Notes under the pieces: model-generated | Database searches by the model: none | What the model was told of the DNA's origin: nothing | What the model saw: the letters and a program-made list of their open reading frames with translations, nothing else | Assembly (NCBI GenBank): GCA_038380795.1 | Contig: CM076274.1 | Coordinates: forward strand, 19,934,027 to 19,998,026 | Length of the DNA stretch: 64,000 nucleotides | DNA from: Pyrocephalus nanus | Lineage: Eukaryota > Chordata > Aves > Passeriformes > Tyrannidae | Direction of reading: 5' to 3' | Translations under genes and position numbers: made by a program | Shown here: positions 27,001 to 45,301 of the stretch, in pieces | Layout: each line of letters starts with the position of its first letter | Position numbering within the stretch: the first letter of the stretch is position 1

Positions 27001-30000
27001 GGTAACTGAAACAAATCCTTTTGAAGGACTGGCTCATCCTGGTAACATGGCAGCTGTTGCTGAGAGAAGAGCAGCACTGCAAGGGTCCGCCTGGCAGATC
27101 ACTGCAGGTAAAGAGTGACTCTGTAAAACTTGGACAGGCTTCATCAGTAGTAAATGTTAATTGAAATGGAAAGACATCTCAGCCTTTTGGGCCTGGCTAT
27201 AATTGAAGTGTGCTTTGAAATCATCTAAATGCCAAATTACTGAAAAATTTTGTTTTTTCGAGTCTTCCATTTATGTGCAGGAGTAATTTCTCTTAAGCTT
27301 TTGAAGCCCCATGAGTGTCTTTTCCAGGAGTATGTTGTTACTGTCTCATTGGTTTTTTAGTTTTTTTTTTGTTAGGCTTTTTACAAACTGTTTAAAATTT
27401 CAGTGTATCCAACTGATGGGGCAGAATATGTGCCAGCTGTAAATGGTAAAGAAAATATGGATGTTTCTTGGACTTGCGTTTGTCAGACTTGTAGGAATTT
27501 GAAAGCACAGTATGGCTGTGAACCTAAGGTCCATGCTCCAGGAAAATGGCTGTTATGACATGGTGGCAAACAACAGAAAGGAGCAAGGCCAGTTTTTAGA
27601 AGGAATTAAGAGTGTCTCCAGTGCTTTGTTATCTTTGCTACAGTAGCAAATTTCTCATTGGGGTTGGAGGTTTCTGTAGCTTAAGAATTTTGAATGAGTG
27701 ATTTATGGAGGTATTTGAACACAGAAGGAGGAAGTTGGTGGAGAGGAGTTGTAGTCAAACTGATAACTTAAAGGAAGAAAAGCAGCCATTAGAAGATAAT
27801 GAACTCTTGTACCCAGTTCACTGGGAAATTTTCTCAAGTCAAAAAAAACCCAGAGATCTTAGTTAAGCTGATAAGAACAGCTTGTTAGAGCTGGATGTTT
27901 TGAAAACAAAAGCAAAATTGTCCTCTGCTTCTGTGACTTCGGTTCAGATCAAGCACAGCTTTTACTGAAGGAACACACATTGTGTCCTGAACTACCTGAC
28001 TTTGGTGAAGATTCTGTTTATGAAGTTGTTTTTATATAAACTTAATCTGTTTATATAAATTTTTTTAATATAAACTTAATATTCCACAAGTAATATCTGT
28101 GTAGTTACCATCCTTAAACAATTTGAAACTATAGCCAGTAGGCATATACCAAACCATGACATCGTGTGGCATATCAGCTATTTACTAGGTAGTTTTCCAA
28201 AGAAAGGGTTTAGTCTGTTTAATATCTATAATGGTAGTTTGCCTTATAGCTGCATGTTAGGATGTTACCACATACTATTTCTGCCCATCTTTCAATTGTA
28301 AAATTATAACACTTAGAAAGCACTATCCCATGTCAAGATTTTTTTTGTTCTATTAAATGCCCAAGAATGGTATAAAATAAAAGCCAAATAAACATGCTGG
28401 TTCTTCTAAGGCAATGCTTGGGGTTTTGAGCAGATACCAGGTATAGAAAATTAATCACTTTCAGTCAAAAAGAAGGAAATGACCAAGTTGCACGTGGTTA
28501 ACAGGTGTCTTAAATAGTATGTGAAATTACTGCTGGCTTTCTGGTGTGGAGTCCCTTGCCAAAGCTTCTGTCTGCTGGTCTTTGCTGAGCTGCTAGTAAA
28601 TGTTCCAAAAATTAGTGTTCTGGTATCAAGAAAGCACATGGGCTTAAAAATCTTATTTTGAAAACAATGACACATGATAATTTATATCTTTAATTGCTTA
28701 GATGTGAAATGAGAGTGAAATTTAAAGAGGGATTTCCCTGTTGGGAACTGTCTTTGAAGTTTTGGCCCCACAGTATAAAGAAACAGGTTTACTGATGTTA
28801 TGTGATCAGTGGTTTTCCACTGCACAATTTCTAGCCCCCACTGGAAGTCAAATTTAGCAAATGTGAAGTCATGGAGAAGAAACAGCCATAGATGCTGTAT
28901 TTTCAAGACTGTCATATTCTTTTTCTTTCTCATCCCAGCCCACCTATTTGTCCAGAATTGCTTAACTGGTTATTTAGGCTTCTCCAGCCTTATGCTGTCC
29001 TATACTCTTCTACTGTTGTGGCTTCAGTTCTTCTTTAGTCACTACTGGCACTTGAGCTGCGCTGCTGTTCATCTCAGGGAGTTGCTACGGAGCTGATGCT
29101 TAGTCTCACCAGAGAAATGAGCTACTGGATGCAAAGATGCTGGTTTGCATGTGTACAAAATGCTTCTTTGTGTATGTACAAATAGCTTTTTCCATTTACA
29201 GAATAATGCAGAGCAATTTCTTAAAATTATCATAGGTAAGTGAATGTGTATGTTTTAAACGAAAGTACTCTTAAAAGAGGAAGGTAATGTGAAGGGTTGC
29301 TCCAGAATACTGTGGGGTTTCTTTTAATGGACATTGTTTCCCAGTGGCTTGGGTGAGTTGCAGTGAATGTTCCATGATTCCAGATATGTCCCTGCTGTTA
29401 CATACTACAGTGACTGTCTTTAAGGTTAGAAATAAAATCAGTTACAACTTATTTTTGCAGCATACCTGAGACTGTTCATTTTTGCTGGATGGCTGAGTTG
29501 CATGGGGCAGTATTTGTGGACTTGGTAGGGGAATCTTGTTTCTGAAAATCTCTCTGGGAGGGTCAGACTTCTTGTTTTTGTACTGTTTTTACCTAGATGA
29601 AGTACAATGGAAAGACTTTCCTCTTGGGAAACTCCCAGGTCAGACAGATGACCCTGATGGTCTCATGTTGGATAATTATTCTATGATGTCGCTGCTTGAT
29701 CAGCCAGTGAGAGATGAGTGGAAGTCTCTTCATACAAAGTGAGTAATGGTGCCCTGAACCATGAAATGCGTTTATCTCTCTGTGCCTTGTACTATACAAT
29801 GGGAAAAATTAAGGTTGGGATTTCATTTTTACTTCTGTTTAAGTAAATAGTTTGACCTATCTAATATCTCCTACTGTCTTTAATACCCACTAACTGTGCT
29901 TCTTTCAAGTAATGTGTGTGTTTGGAAGGACCTTTGCAATGCTGGTGTAAGAGTATAACAGTTTGTTCTTCAGACCGTGCTGAAAACTTTCAGTGTTGTC

Positions 30001-32418
30001 TGATGCTTTTAAAGTAAGATACAGTCTGCTGATCCCTTAGAGTAACTAGTCTGGAATGGCAGAATTTCTAAACAAAGCTACTGAGAGCTGGTGGAGAATC
30101 TGCCTGGTGGTACACTGGGATGAATAATTTTTATGGAAATGACTGTGGCCTCACAGGTAAAGCATTCAAGACTAAAAGCCTTGTAAGTCACTTAGCTGCC
30201 CCCAGAGTCAGTTTTCCTAGACTAGCTGATCTTGTGTAGGAAGGAGGAGTCATTCTGAAATGCACAGTGGTTTCCAGAAGCACTTTGAGGTGCATTAGTG
30301 GGAAAGCATGAAGATGAGGTGATAAGGTTGCCCACAGAAAATGGTTGACTGCAATTACTGTTGTAATATCTGAGGAAAGAATTGGCTGTACATGGCTGGT
30401 GTCATGCTGAGTTTCACATTAGTGAATGCAAACGTATACCAGGAAAAAGAGGTTTCAGCTACAATCTCCCTTTGTTTTTAAAGATAAACTCAGTCTTGAA
30501 AGACAATAGCTCATCTCAATTCCTGTTTGACTTCTTTTCTGCTTTTGTTGTTGTTTCTGGAGGTTCAAAATATTGGAGAATATGCTTCCTCTATGCTGAA
30601 AGTAACAGCCTAGCTATCCACAATGTTTTCCCCTCCTGAAGAAATAATTTTTTTGTTCTTTCCTTGCCACTTAACACACTTCCCCCCACTGGCCTCTTGG
30701 GGAACCCTTTGCACACAGTTTCTCTGCTTTACCATCAGATCTTCCCAAAGACGAGCATGCGGTTGCCAAAACAGAACAGCTCGAATCTCAGAGAAGCAAA
30801 ACAGTTCAAAAAGAGCAGAATTCATCCAAAACTGTATTTAGCCGTCTTTGCAGATAGATATGCTATTGGAAAAAATAGGCCAAAACTAAACCCAGGATTA
30901 GAGATATGGTCTCACCAGTGCTGAGTACAGGGGGACAATCACTGCCCTGCTCCTGCTGGCCCCACTATTCCTGATGCAGGTCAGGTGCCCTTGCCCTTGT
31001 GCCCACCTGGGCACCCATAGGCTCATGGTCAGCCTCTGTCACCAGCATGCCCAGGGCCTTTTCCATGGGGCTGCTTTCCAGCCCCTCTGCCCCAGCCTAG
31101 AGTGCTCCTGAGTGGTTGTGATTCAGGGGCATGTCAGTGTCTGTCCAGGGAGTCCCTGTCCTAGGAATGACAGCAGGTCTGTATAGTCATGAATGGTGAG
31201 GAGTATGCATCAAATCAGAGAAAATATTAACCCATTAGCAGGCTGAATTCAGGATAGTGTCCAACAGCAAGAGGAAGACATCAGGTCATTATAGTGAGAA
31301 CTGTGATGTTTCTGTTGTTGGCTTTGTCTGCCAGGCTTCTGGCAGTATTTTATCTGAACAGGGACTATCTAAGGTGTTTTGGTCTTAAAGGAGAAATTAC
31401 TAGTTTCTGAGGAGTTCTGAAAAGCAGCCTCTCCTATAGTCAGTTAAGTTGCTGTGTAAATAAAACATCCCAAACATCTCAATCTTTTTTGCAGGAATTT
31501 TTTTCTGTCTTCAGAGCTCTCTGTTTTTAACGAGACAATTTCCTGAGATGCTTAGATACTTTGGAAAAGCTTACAGTTCCTTCCTCCCTGGCTCCAAACC
31601 ATTGTGTTTATTGATGTTTTTTCTGGTGTATGCTGTGCATGTGTGTTGTCAAAGTTCATGTTTAGTGTTGCTGAGGCAACCTCTGAAGCTTTGAACCTGT
31701 TATCCTCAGGCAGATCTTTCGGTTTTGTGATAAGCGTATGCTTTTTGTTAGCTCCCGGTGCTCAGTTTTCCCTGACAGCAGGAGCAAATTTGGCAAATAA
31801 TGACCATTAGGAGTGTTTTCTGAGGGTGCAGTTGCTGACATGCTGTTGCTTTAGGGATTGCATTCCTGAAAGTCTCTGTAAATGCACTGGTTCCCACAAC
31901 TTCTTCCTGAAGCCATAGGAATGGGTAGTATTGGTGTGCAGGATAGGCATTGTAACATTTGTAATTTGTGATGACTGTTCTTATGTTAACTGCTTGCTGT
32001 ATTAGCATTTCACCTGATGAGCTGCAAAGGACAGATGAAGATTCAGATGAAAATTGTTCTCTGGTTATTTCTCCAGTCATGTGTCCCTCAGAACTGTCAG
32101 TAGCTGGTAACCTTACTTTGGTTTGTGCCTTGGTACCTTAAGTGTTTTAGGACTGTTGCCTCTCTTGAACAGACTGATTAAAAACTAAGGACATTCCCGC
32201 AGCTAAATGTTCAGAGCTAAAAAAGAATAATGATGTTGTGGAAATAACATGCTATCAAAATTAACTTTGGTGATGTGAGCTTCTAAATCAGCTCAGTTCT
32301 TATGTGCTTCGTTTCTCTTCCTCATAGCTCTGCAGAATTGAAAATCCATGGGACAGGAGGATTGTTATGGACCCAGAATGACTTCCATAAAATAAAAAGT
32401 GGCCTTCAACTTTTCTGA
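11859..32418 (+). CDS. LAS1L: LAS1L, LAS1-like ribosome biogenesis endoribonuclease (15 coding exons)
   Basis: LAS1L cuts the ITS2 spacer of pre-rRNA in the nucleolus/nucleoplasm, working with the polynucleotide kinase NOL9 and the PELP1-TEX10-WDR18-SENP3 assembly. I joined 15 exons by splice sites and reading phase; they sum to 2004 nt, an exact 667 codons plus stop (human about 734 residues). Residues 30-160 form the LAS1 (HEPN) domain; RHELTH at residues 146-151 supplies the R-x4-H catalytic motif. Acidic stretches lie in exon 5 and exon 12. FWQPLL (exon 10), [13 protein letters not shown] (exon 11), ALQGSAW (exon 12), LPGQTDDP and LLDQPV (exon 13) and the ending GLQLF match the mammalian protein. 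The start at 11859 is the first in-frame ATG, although its context (C at -3, T at +4) is weak. It faces ZC3H12B tail to tail. Confidence 0.95.
12707..12832 (+). CDS. LAS1L: LAS1L exon 2
   Basis: The acceptor TTTATCTCCAG precedes the G that completes Arg70. The exon encodes [10 protein letters not shown] and ends in GLALV plus two bases, before donor AG|GTAAGG. Confidence 0.95.
12995..13064 (+). CDS. LAS1L: LAS1L exon 3
   Basis: A 70-nt exon encoding [10 protein letters not shown] and IPLRQLARE (to residue 135), between acceptor GCGTGCAG and donor GAG|GTAAAT. It ends on a codon boundary. Confidence 0.95.
13398..13479 (+). CDS. LAS1L: LAS1L exon 4, catalytic HEPN motif
   Basis: Encodes residues 136-162 plus one base. 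It holds [11 protein letters not shown], the invariant active-site region of LAS1 proteins, with R146, H147 and H151. Donor AAGG|GTGAGT. Confidence 0.97.
14501..14686 (+). CDS. LAS1L: LAS1L exon 5
   Basis: The acceptor CTCCTTTAG leads into [13 protein letters not shown], the end of the LAS1 domain. The second half is an acidic linker ([14 protein letters not shown]) that is expected to vary in length. Donor CACG|GTAGAT. Confidence 0.95.
14687..16530 (+). other. LAS1L intron 5
   Basis: No gene, repeat family or RNA gene recognised; AT-rich unique-looking sequence. Intron 4 (13480-14500), just upstream, contains a TTTG-rich run at about 14310-14335. Confidence 0.6.
16531..16577 (+). CDS. LAS1L: LAS1L exon 6
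   Basis: A 47-nt exon encoding [16 protein letters not shown], the counterpart of the human ARELLVSYEEEQF segment. Acceptor TTATATCTAG, donor CGG|GTAAGT. It ends on a codon boundary. Confidence 0.93.
17600..18394 (+). mobile_element. CR1 fragment with C-terminal ORF2 remnant and 3' tail, in LAS1L intron 6
   Basis: The sequence carries the CR1 C-terminal coding region in two overlapping frames (17615-17845, then 17767-18312), with [25 protein letters not shown] and [20 protein letters not shown]. It ends in TTCTATGATTCTATG at about 18380-18394. One frameshift near 17840 separates the frames. It lies in the same orientation as LAS1L. Confidence 0.95.
20139..20248 (+). CDS. LAS1L: LAS1L exon 7
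   Basis: Acceptor CTTCACTCAG; the exon encodes a Ser-rich stretch, then [13 protein letters not shown], matching the human VLAELKGVTCEN region. Donor ACAG|GTACAT, two bases into an Arg codon. Confidence 0.93.
20249..23655 (+). other. LAS1L intron 7
   Basis: A 3.4-kb intron with no gene or recognised repeat. A short TG-rich run lies at about 21668-21697. Small open frames on both strands look random. Confidence 0.6.
23656..23741 (+). CDS. LAS1L: LAS1L exon 8
   Basis: Encodes [15 protein letters not shown] and LNIKYE, closely matching the human AFLDDGFLVP region. Acceptor GCTCTAG, donor GAAG|GTTAGT. Confidence 0.93.
24476..24502 (+). CDS. LAS1L: LAS1L exon 9, 27-nt microexon
   Basis: The acceptor AATTCTCTAG is followed by DKKNDSFRL and donor CTCA|GTGAGG. 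The short form is chosen because it alone leaves one base over, which fits the exon 10 phase and keeps the whole gene in frame. The frame stays open past the donor, but the later GT sites are weak or give a stop after joining. Confidence 0.75.
24658..24873 (+). CDS. LAS1L: LAS1L exon 10
   Basis: The acceptor follows a T-rich tract ending TTTTTGCAG. The exon encodes [16 protein letters not shown] and LISWISELL, as in the human central helical region. Donor GCTG|GTGAGT. Confidence 0.94.
26041..26176 (+). CDS. LAS1L: LAS1L exon 11
   Basis: Acceptor TTCTTTGAAG. The diagnostic [14 protein letters not shown] corresponds to human CLGSPCWASPQLL. Donor AGCT|GTAAGT, two bases into a Leu codon. Confidence 0.93.
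26725..27107 (+). CDS. LAS1L: LAS1L exon 12, acidic region
   Basis: The largest exon (383 nt). It opens with [15 protein letters not shown] and [10 protein letters not shown], continues through a Glu/Asp-rich run ([15 protein letters not shown]), and closes with [13 protein letters not shown], a conserved motif near the C-terminal part. Donor GCAG|GTAAAG. Confidence 0.95.
27108..29596 (+). other. LAS1L intron 12
   Basis: No gene seen. A short local duplication of TATAAACTTAAT lies at about 28041-28083. Open frames here are short and lack domain signatures. Confidence 0.55.
29597..29738 (+). CDS. LAS1L: LAS1L exon 13
   Basis: Acceptor TTTACCTAG. It encodes [16 protein letters not shown] and [13 protein letters not shown], matching the human FPLGRMPGQTEDP and LLDQPV motifs. 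Donor CAAA|GTGAGT. Confidence 0.95.
30900..31150 (-). mobile_element. CR1 internal fragment in LAS1L intron 13, antisense
   Basis: Read on the minus strand, the sequence parallels the part of the 17.6-18.4 kb CR1 around 17690-17880: the GTGCCCA-GGTGG, CTGCATCA and CAGGGCAGTGAT blocks recur in the same order. Both ends are internal to CR1 and there is no 3' tail, so this is a broken piece. Confidence 0.85.
32006..32106 (+). CDS. LAS1L: LAS1L exon 14
   Basis: Acceptor TGCTGTATTAG; an open 101-nt stretch encodes [17 protein letters not shown] and a short Ser/Val/Pro segment. Donor GCTG|GTAACC. Sequence similarity here is weak, so the exon rests mainly on phase: including it makes the next exon join in frame at TCTGCAG and gives an overall length divisible by three. 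Confidence 0.75.
32336..32418 (+). CDS. LAS1L: LAS1L exon 15, terminal coding exon
   Basis: Acceptor CTCTGCAG. It encodes [14 protein letters not shown] and ends SGLQLF followed by TGA; the human protein also ends TGLQLF. An alternative acceptor 8 nt upstream (CCTCATAG) would fit only if exon 14 were skipped. Confidence 0.92.
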
Positions 32419-34080
32419 GACAGCATCAGAGTGCTCTGTGACTTTCAGTATTGCACAACTGGGATGGAAGAACTAGTAATGGTGGTGGGAAAATAATTTG
32501 TTGTTGTTGTGATTTACTGATTTTTACCCTATAAAATCAGTGGTTTATAAAGGAGGTTTAAGTTCCATGTATAGTAACCATTCTCTTGCTTAACTACTAC
32601 CATGAACCTTTAACTCTAGTTGATGTTTGCAAAATACAGTTAAGAGAACTTTGGAATTCCTCAAGGTTCCTTAATTTTTTCATGGTTAATAAATGCAACT
32701 GACTTTGAAGACAAACCTTCCTCCTGGTTCTTGTTTCTCCATTCTCACTCAGGTATTCTAGAAAGTGTCCTCTGGTCCTCATTAGCCAGACTATTGAGCT
32801 GATACTGTCCTGTAGGAGTAATTTTGCCAGGATAAGATTATGCTACAATTTTTACCTAGCTTGGATTTCACACAGCTTCAGGGATCAATCCTGGCTATAG
32901 CATGGCTGAATGCACTCTGGTGCACAAATACCTTCCAGATGTTTTTGTCACCATTTTTTTCAAGTGATGACCTTGAGGCCATTACTGTCTCCTTTTCAAT
33001 GAAGTGTTTTGCTTGATGTTATTTTTGTTCACAGTTTTGCTAAGGTTCATAACCAATATTGTGGTCTCTGCTGAGAGCTGGTATGATTACTGCAGAAATG
33101 GACCTGAGTGAGTGCCCGGTTGAAAAGTTACTGAGAAAAATGGCTTCTGAATAGTTTTTCCTAAATTCAGTTTTCTTTACCTGTATTACAGGTTCTCGGA
33201 ACTTAGAGGCTTGTGCAATTACCTGTAAAACACCCAGGAGTTTAAATATGTATTTATCGCAGGACTCCTCAATAAGGCTTTGTTAGAGTGCATCTGCTAG
33301 AGGGTAATACAGGGGCTTTCTCAGGGTCAGTCTAATAATTTGATGTCTTAAAAACTAATCAGAAAGAGGAACATGTCAATAGAAAGGGAGAAAGGACAGC
33401 TTTAGCAGTACTTTGCATAGGATTGAAATGCATGTTTACAACAGCAAATTCATGGATGCTTTGGGCTGTCAGGTAAAGGCTTAGCTAGATATCCATAATG
33501 TATTATTTCTTTATTCTTTCTTTTCTCAATTTTTGTTCTCCTGTTCTACTGCAGTTACTTGTTACCAGACAGCCAAAAGTTATTTAAAATGGAAGATACA
33601 CTGCACATTTCCTTCTCTAAAAGCAAGCAGTACCAATGCAAAAGGAAACAAACTTCTGAGGGATTTTTCATGTAAGCCTTTCCCCTTTCTCCTTTTAGCC
33701 ACAGTTACTCAAACTTTAGGAAATTCTGAGTGAAGGGGATTTGTTCTTTTATTACTGCATTTCAAAGAGTATGAAATTACTTAAATTATTGTATTTTGTA
33801 TTGCAAACAAGCATACAATTCAAAAAGGAATGTGTGGTGCTGGCAAATGCTGTACCATATGTAACTTTTTTCCCCTTTGGTAGAGGTTCCCACCAAGGTC
33901 CCCTTGGAGTGTGTCTGCCACTGGGATTTTTCAGTAAATCAGCTAAAAAAAATACTAAGAAAATTTGGACCAACTCATGCAGCCTTGTTATGAACCTGTA
34001 ATGGTAAGAAGTTTTTTTACAGAATGGCTTTTTGGAGCTCTTGTCTGAAGAGGGTTGGAAAATAAAAAAAGCTAGAAACA
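32419..34080. other. LAS1L 3' UTR and short gap between convergent genes
   Basis: The LAS1L 3' UTR follows the TGA at 32416. The first plausible polyadenylation signal after it is AATAAA at 32688-32693, followed by T-rich sequence; another AATAAA lies near 34061. The rest holds no gene I can support; open frames at 33533-33733 and 33741-34001 look random. Confidence 0.55.
32688..32693 (+). terminator. Putative LAS1L polyadenylation signal
   Basis: AATAAA about 270 nt after the stop codon, with T/G-rich sequence downstream. An AATAAA near 32391 lies inside the coding exon and is unlikely to be used. Confidence 0.45.
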
Positions 34081-34101
34081 TATAATCCAATGGCTCTCAG
34101 T

Positions 34102-34107
34102 TTTATT
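34102..34107 (-). terminator. Putative ZC3H12B polyadenylation signal
   Basis: TTTATT on the + strand reads AATAAA on the minus strand. It is the most distal good candidate before the intergenic gap and sits next to a (TA)12 run. Confidence 0.45.
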
Positions 34108-34121
34108 AAATAAGGAAAATT

Positions 34122-34145
34122 TATATATATATATATATATATATA
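34122..34145. repeat. (TA)12 microsatellite
   Basis: Twelve perfect TA units within the inferred ZC3H12B 3' UTR, just upstream of its likely poly(A) signal on the minus strand. Confidence 0.95.
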
Positions 34146-37100
34146 AACTATAACATCTCATATTATTAAATAATTGTGCAAAACGTTTACACAGAGCAGG
34201 GGGGAACAGTTGATAGCCTGTACTTTTAGATTCTTGCAGTTCTTTTAATACATTTTCAGACTTTAAATACCACAGACCAAAATCATCAATATTGTAAAAT
34301 GACTCTTCAAAGGCTAACCAGACACTGGCATGAGAATAATTAAAGTGATGGTACACTTGTCTTTTTCCACTTGAAATATTGCAGGAAATACAGTTAATGA
34401 TGGCTGTCACACAAACAAGCTGTGGGTACGTAAGAGGAGTATTAAAGCTTAACACTTGCCATAGAAGTAACCGTGACAGATCTAAAGATCTGACCATTAT
34501 GAGTTCTGGAGTAATAATGCTTCAGGTAAACTTTTGGCAAATCAAGATCAAGGAACATTTCAACTCTGGAGCAGAGCTTCACAGAAATGATGCACGTTCC
34601 TTCTCCTTAGCATGGAGCTTTAAAAATTGCAATAATCAGGTGTTCCTCTTGTGGTTTGCTGTACATCACAGGTATGCACATGACACCAAGTATTCTGTAA
34701 CTTTATAATTTGGACAAATTCTTTATATGTTCCGGCTTTATCATTAAGAATTTCAAAATGCCAAAATTCATCATTTGAGACAAACTGGCATTAAAAGTAG
34801 GTAGGGGGGAAACTCACCTAGATAGGTGTTTTGGTTTTGTGGGTTTTTTTTCAATGAGGCTCCTTCTACTTGTTCTAAGCAGCCATACTCCACACCTATT
34901 TTTAAGTTTACAGTTAAAGCATTTTTTACAAAACCTAAACAGACTCATGCTAGTAAATAAATTACATGCAGCAACAACTTAGAGCAGTGCACACTTCTAC
35001 AGAGATTTAAGAATACCACATACTGGTTTAACATTCATTTTCACTCATTTTGTCATTAAGACTTACATTATATTTGGGTCAACCAAAAAAACCCAAAGAG
35101 ATTTATAAAATTTTACAACAATTAAACAATAATGTTTAATTCTACAAACAAATGAATAAAGCCAACTACTGCAGCTCAATATGACAACAACAGACTAACA
35201 GCAGTGAAATCATCTACAATTTACTATACTACAGACAGGTATTTCTTACAAAAAAACATTAAATAACTTAGACTGACATCCCATAAAGTATTTGTTTTTT
35301 GATTTATGAGTTTAAAGTTACACACTTTTAAGTGACAAATTATGTGAAAGTAATATAGCTAAAGATGAAAGGTAAGTAAATCAGAACTTCCAGAGAATGC
35401 TCTGGTCCCAGTAAAGCACTAAAATCTACTGCTTAACTCTTGTTGACTGCAGTAGTCTGTGATTTTCCCTTCACACTTTTTCCCCCCTCATCTAGAATTG
35501 TATTTTCATGGATTTTATTAAAATATAGTTTCTAGAACTGTTCTCTTACAGTTTTAAGAACATTTAAATACCATGCTCTCAAAAAGAGCATTTATATGAA
35601 GTCATATTTACAATATAGACAGTTATGATCAGGTGTTAATAAGATCAACTCTTCCTTGTAAGAAGAAATCTAAGCTTATGCGCTAAAGATTGGTGAATGT
35701 GTCAGTGTTTTGAATTGTCTTGTAAAAATATATGAAAACAGATGTGGATGACTGAATTATCACTTAAAGTAGTTGATCAGGAAAGACTACATCACATAGA
35801 AAAGTTTCATTACCTCTAAGGAGGATAAACAAGCACAAAATTTGCAGGTTATTTCCACAAGGCTCCACTGCCCATTCTGTAACTATGCATGGTGGATGCT
35901 AAGTAGCTTCCTAGAAAATTTGCCTTTGAAGTGCCTTAGGGAAATAGTTTGCTGGGTTTGTATTAGCATAGCATTCCCATTTTAAAAAAGGAATTATTCT
36001 ATCACTAAAACAAAGGTTAGTGAAAATTAAAGATGACCAGACAAATCCTACAAAAATGGGTATCTCCATAAGCCACCCAACACTTCATACAGAAATCTCT
36101 GCTTGGTTTTCCACATTAGAAAACATCAAAAACACTTACTAAACCTCTCTTAAAATAGCTTATCTTTATAAGTGGAGAAAAACAGAACAAACATTTTTCT
36201 GCATACAAATATCTAATTCCATGCAAGATGGAAAACATGAGTACACAATAAAGTTCATATCATACCTAAATAATTTATAAATTAATGTTAGAATAAAGTA
36301 AGGTCTATAGCAATTACTGATACATTTTAAACACATGCAGATGAGCTAACAGCAACATTTTTACATAAAGTTTAGTGCAAGAATGTATCTGCTTAATAAA
36401 TAGACTGAAGATACCTATGTAATGCTTTGAGATGTACACACAGTATCTGTGCACATAAAACCTGGTTGTGAAAAGTTGTCCTTGTTTGTCTATAAACTAC
36501 AAGTGCCCATTTTAAATAAAAAAAATCCATAATTACTCATGGGCTACTTCCCTGTGACACATGGTGTCACAAACATTGTGGTGAAAATGTAATACTGAAG
36601 TTAATCTAGAGATTATTTTTTTTATACACAGTTTTTATACAATCAAGAAAAAGAGATACAATTTGTATCAACAAACAAAAGGTCATTTCTGGTTATTTGA
36701 GGCATTGCTCTCAGCTGCTTATACCATGCAAGAGAAGAGAATAAGAATTATTTGCAAATTAAAAATATGAAATGTTTTTGTAAACTGATCAAGTATCAAA
36801 TCTCTTTTCCCCAACTATCACAAGTGTCTGAAGATTTCTTTTTTCCCCATTAACAGAATAACCAACTAATTAAAACTTCAGTTATTTTTAAACACCAAGG
36901 GTAAATACAGAATCACCTTCAAGTCACCTCCTTTCAAATACATGATGACATGGTCATTCTATATTTCATCTGTACCAACACAACAATATTTATTATGTGT
37001 GAAATGATACAGTTATCAAATGTCAGTAACTGTAGCTGCACCCTTAATTGTGGTTTGTTGTTGGTTCATTTGTTGGGTTTTTTTATATGGCAGGAACATA

Positions 37101-38637
37101 TTTTGCACATGATAAAGAGCCCACGAGATATTCGGAATCAAACCAACCACTACAGTAACACAAGTGGAGGAAATGATGTAACTTTGTTTCTCAGACAAAC
37201 AGATAACTAGAAAGCAGCATGCAAGCCATTATCAAAACACCAGAAACAACCCTGACTGCAGCCTCACGTTCTGTGTGTTTCACAGTAAGAAACATTTAGG
37301 CAGTGTCACACCTTCTCATGAAGAAACAAAAGGCCATAAACCAGGCCTTCTCAACTTTCATGAAAAAAAACTACAGTAGAAGTCAACAAGTCCTAGCTCG
37401 AGACATGTCGAGTTAGTCATGGTTCAAAATGTTGAAATATACAGTGGATTCAAAAAGGGCGTTGAGTCAGTGCAGCTTAAAAAAAACAATAAACGCCTCT
37501 TTTGGAGACATTTAGCTACAAAGGTTCCCACCCTGAGCAAGATACCAGTTGCGCAAACAATTGCCACACAAAATTATCTCACCTGTTGAAACAGGAACTC
37601 TAAAAGCCTTCATGAGGCAAATGCACACCTTTGCGTGGATCTGAAGAGCAAGAACCAGGACAGCTTTGCCACAAATCCAAACTGGAGCATCTCTTTTCAA
37701 GAAGCAGTTTTCCCCCTCCACCTTTTCTCAAGTTGGTCTTGTACAGCCCTCTTGAATGTCAGGCTCACTCAAATACCATCCTTGCTCCCAGAGAAAGGGC
37801 TGTAGGTACAGATGAACTTCCATATTAAATTCCTATTTTCACTGCTTCAGGTTGAGTAATCCAGTTTACATAAAACTGGCACTTTACTTTCAGCTTGTCT
37901 GGTCATTTGGGCCAGCAGCTGCTCACTGCACATTTCTGAAGAGAGAAGCTACAGTTAAACTTTTAGTGTATTGAATAGCATTTGTGCCTTTACACTGTAT
38001 GTTTTGGTCCTAATTTAAAAAAGTACTTGGGTTCTGTTGGATTCCATCAACATATTGGATGATGTACTAGATATTCAAACACTTGAGAAACAGTTCTGCA
38101 ATTTAAGTACCAACAACCATACTGACATTCAAAAACTGGAATCAGTTTTTCCTTTTACAAATTATTTTAATTTTTATCAAATTTACTTTCTTTTCAGTAT
38201 TTAAGATGCCAGTAGGCAGTGTCTGATAACAAAGCTGAAACCCTGGGTGTGTATAGAGCATACTTTTAGAGGCCGATTAGGTATTTATAAGCAAATTGAA
38301 AGTGTACACTAATACATGCAGTATAATTACTAACATTAATTTTGTAGTAACAGCTTTGAGACACTGAATGTGACATAGTTCTTAATGAGCTATCCATGCA
38401 GCAAGGTATGCATTTCCTATAAAATACTATTAAAAATCCCTATATTTAAAATCTTAAAATTTGAAATACAATCAACTTTTATGTAGTGCCTCAGCATATA
38501 ATATGATTGCTACTGTGTACAGGATTTTATACTACCTTAGTAGAAAATATTTACAATAGATTGGCCCCTTCATGTAAGTTTTCCTCTGGATCCTATGTGC
38601 TGTACAGTTTCGTTTATCCAAAAGAGGCTGTACTGCT

Positions 38638-45301
<6,664 letters not shown>

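Larger units (their letters stand above)
34081..38637 (-). other. ZC3H12B: ZC3H12B 3' UTR, about 4.5 kb
   Basis: The AT-rich stretch after the ZC3H12B stop has no coding signal and no recognised transposon, and runs to a minus-strand AATAAA at 34102-34107. On the minus strand it holds at least five UUAUUUA AU-rich motifs (plus-strand TAAATAA at 34107, 34954, 35260, 36267 and 36513) and two UGUAAAUA Pumilio-type sites (35605-35612 and 38548-38555). Long 3' UTRs rich in such elements are usual for this gene family. The true end must come from RNA data. Confidence 0.6.
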
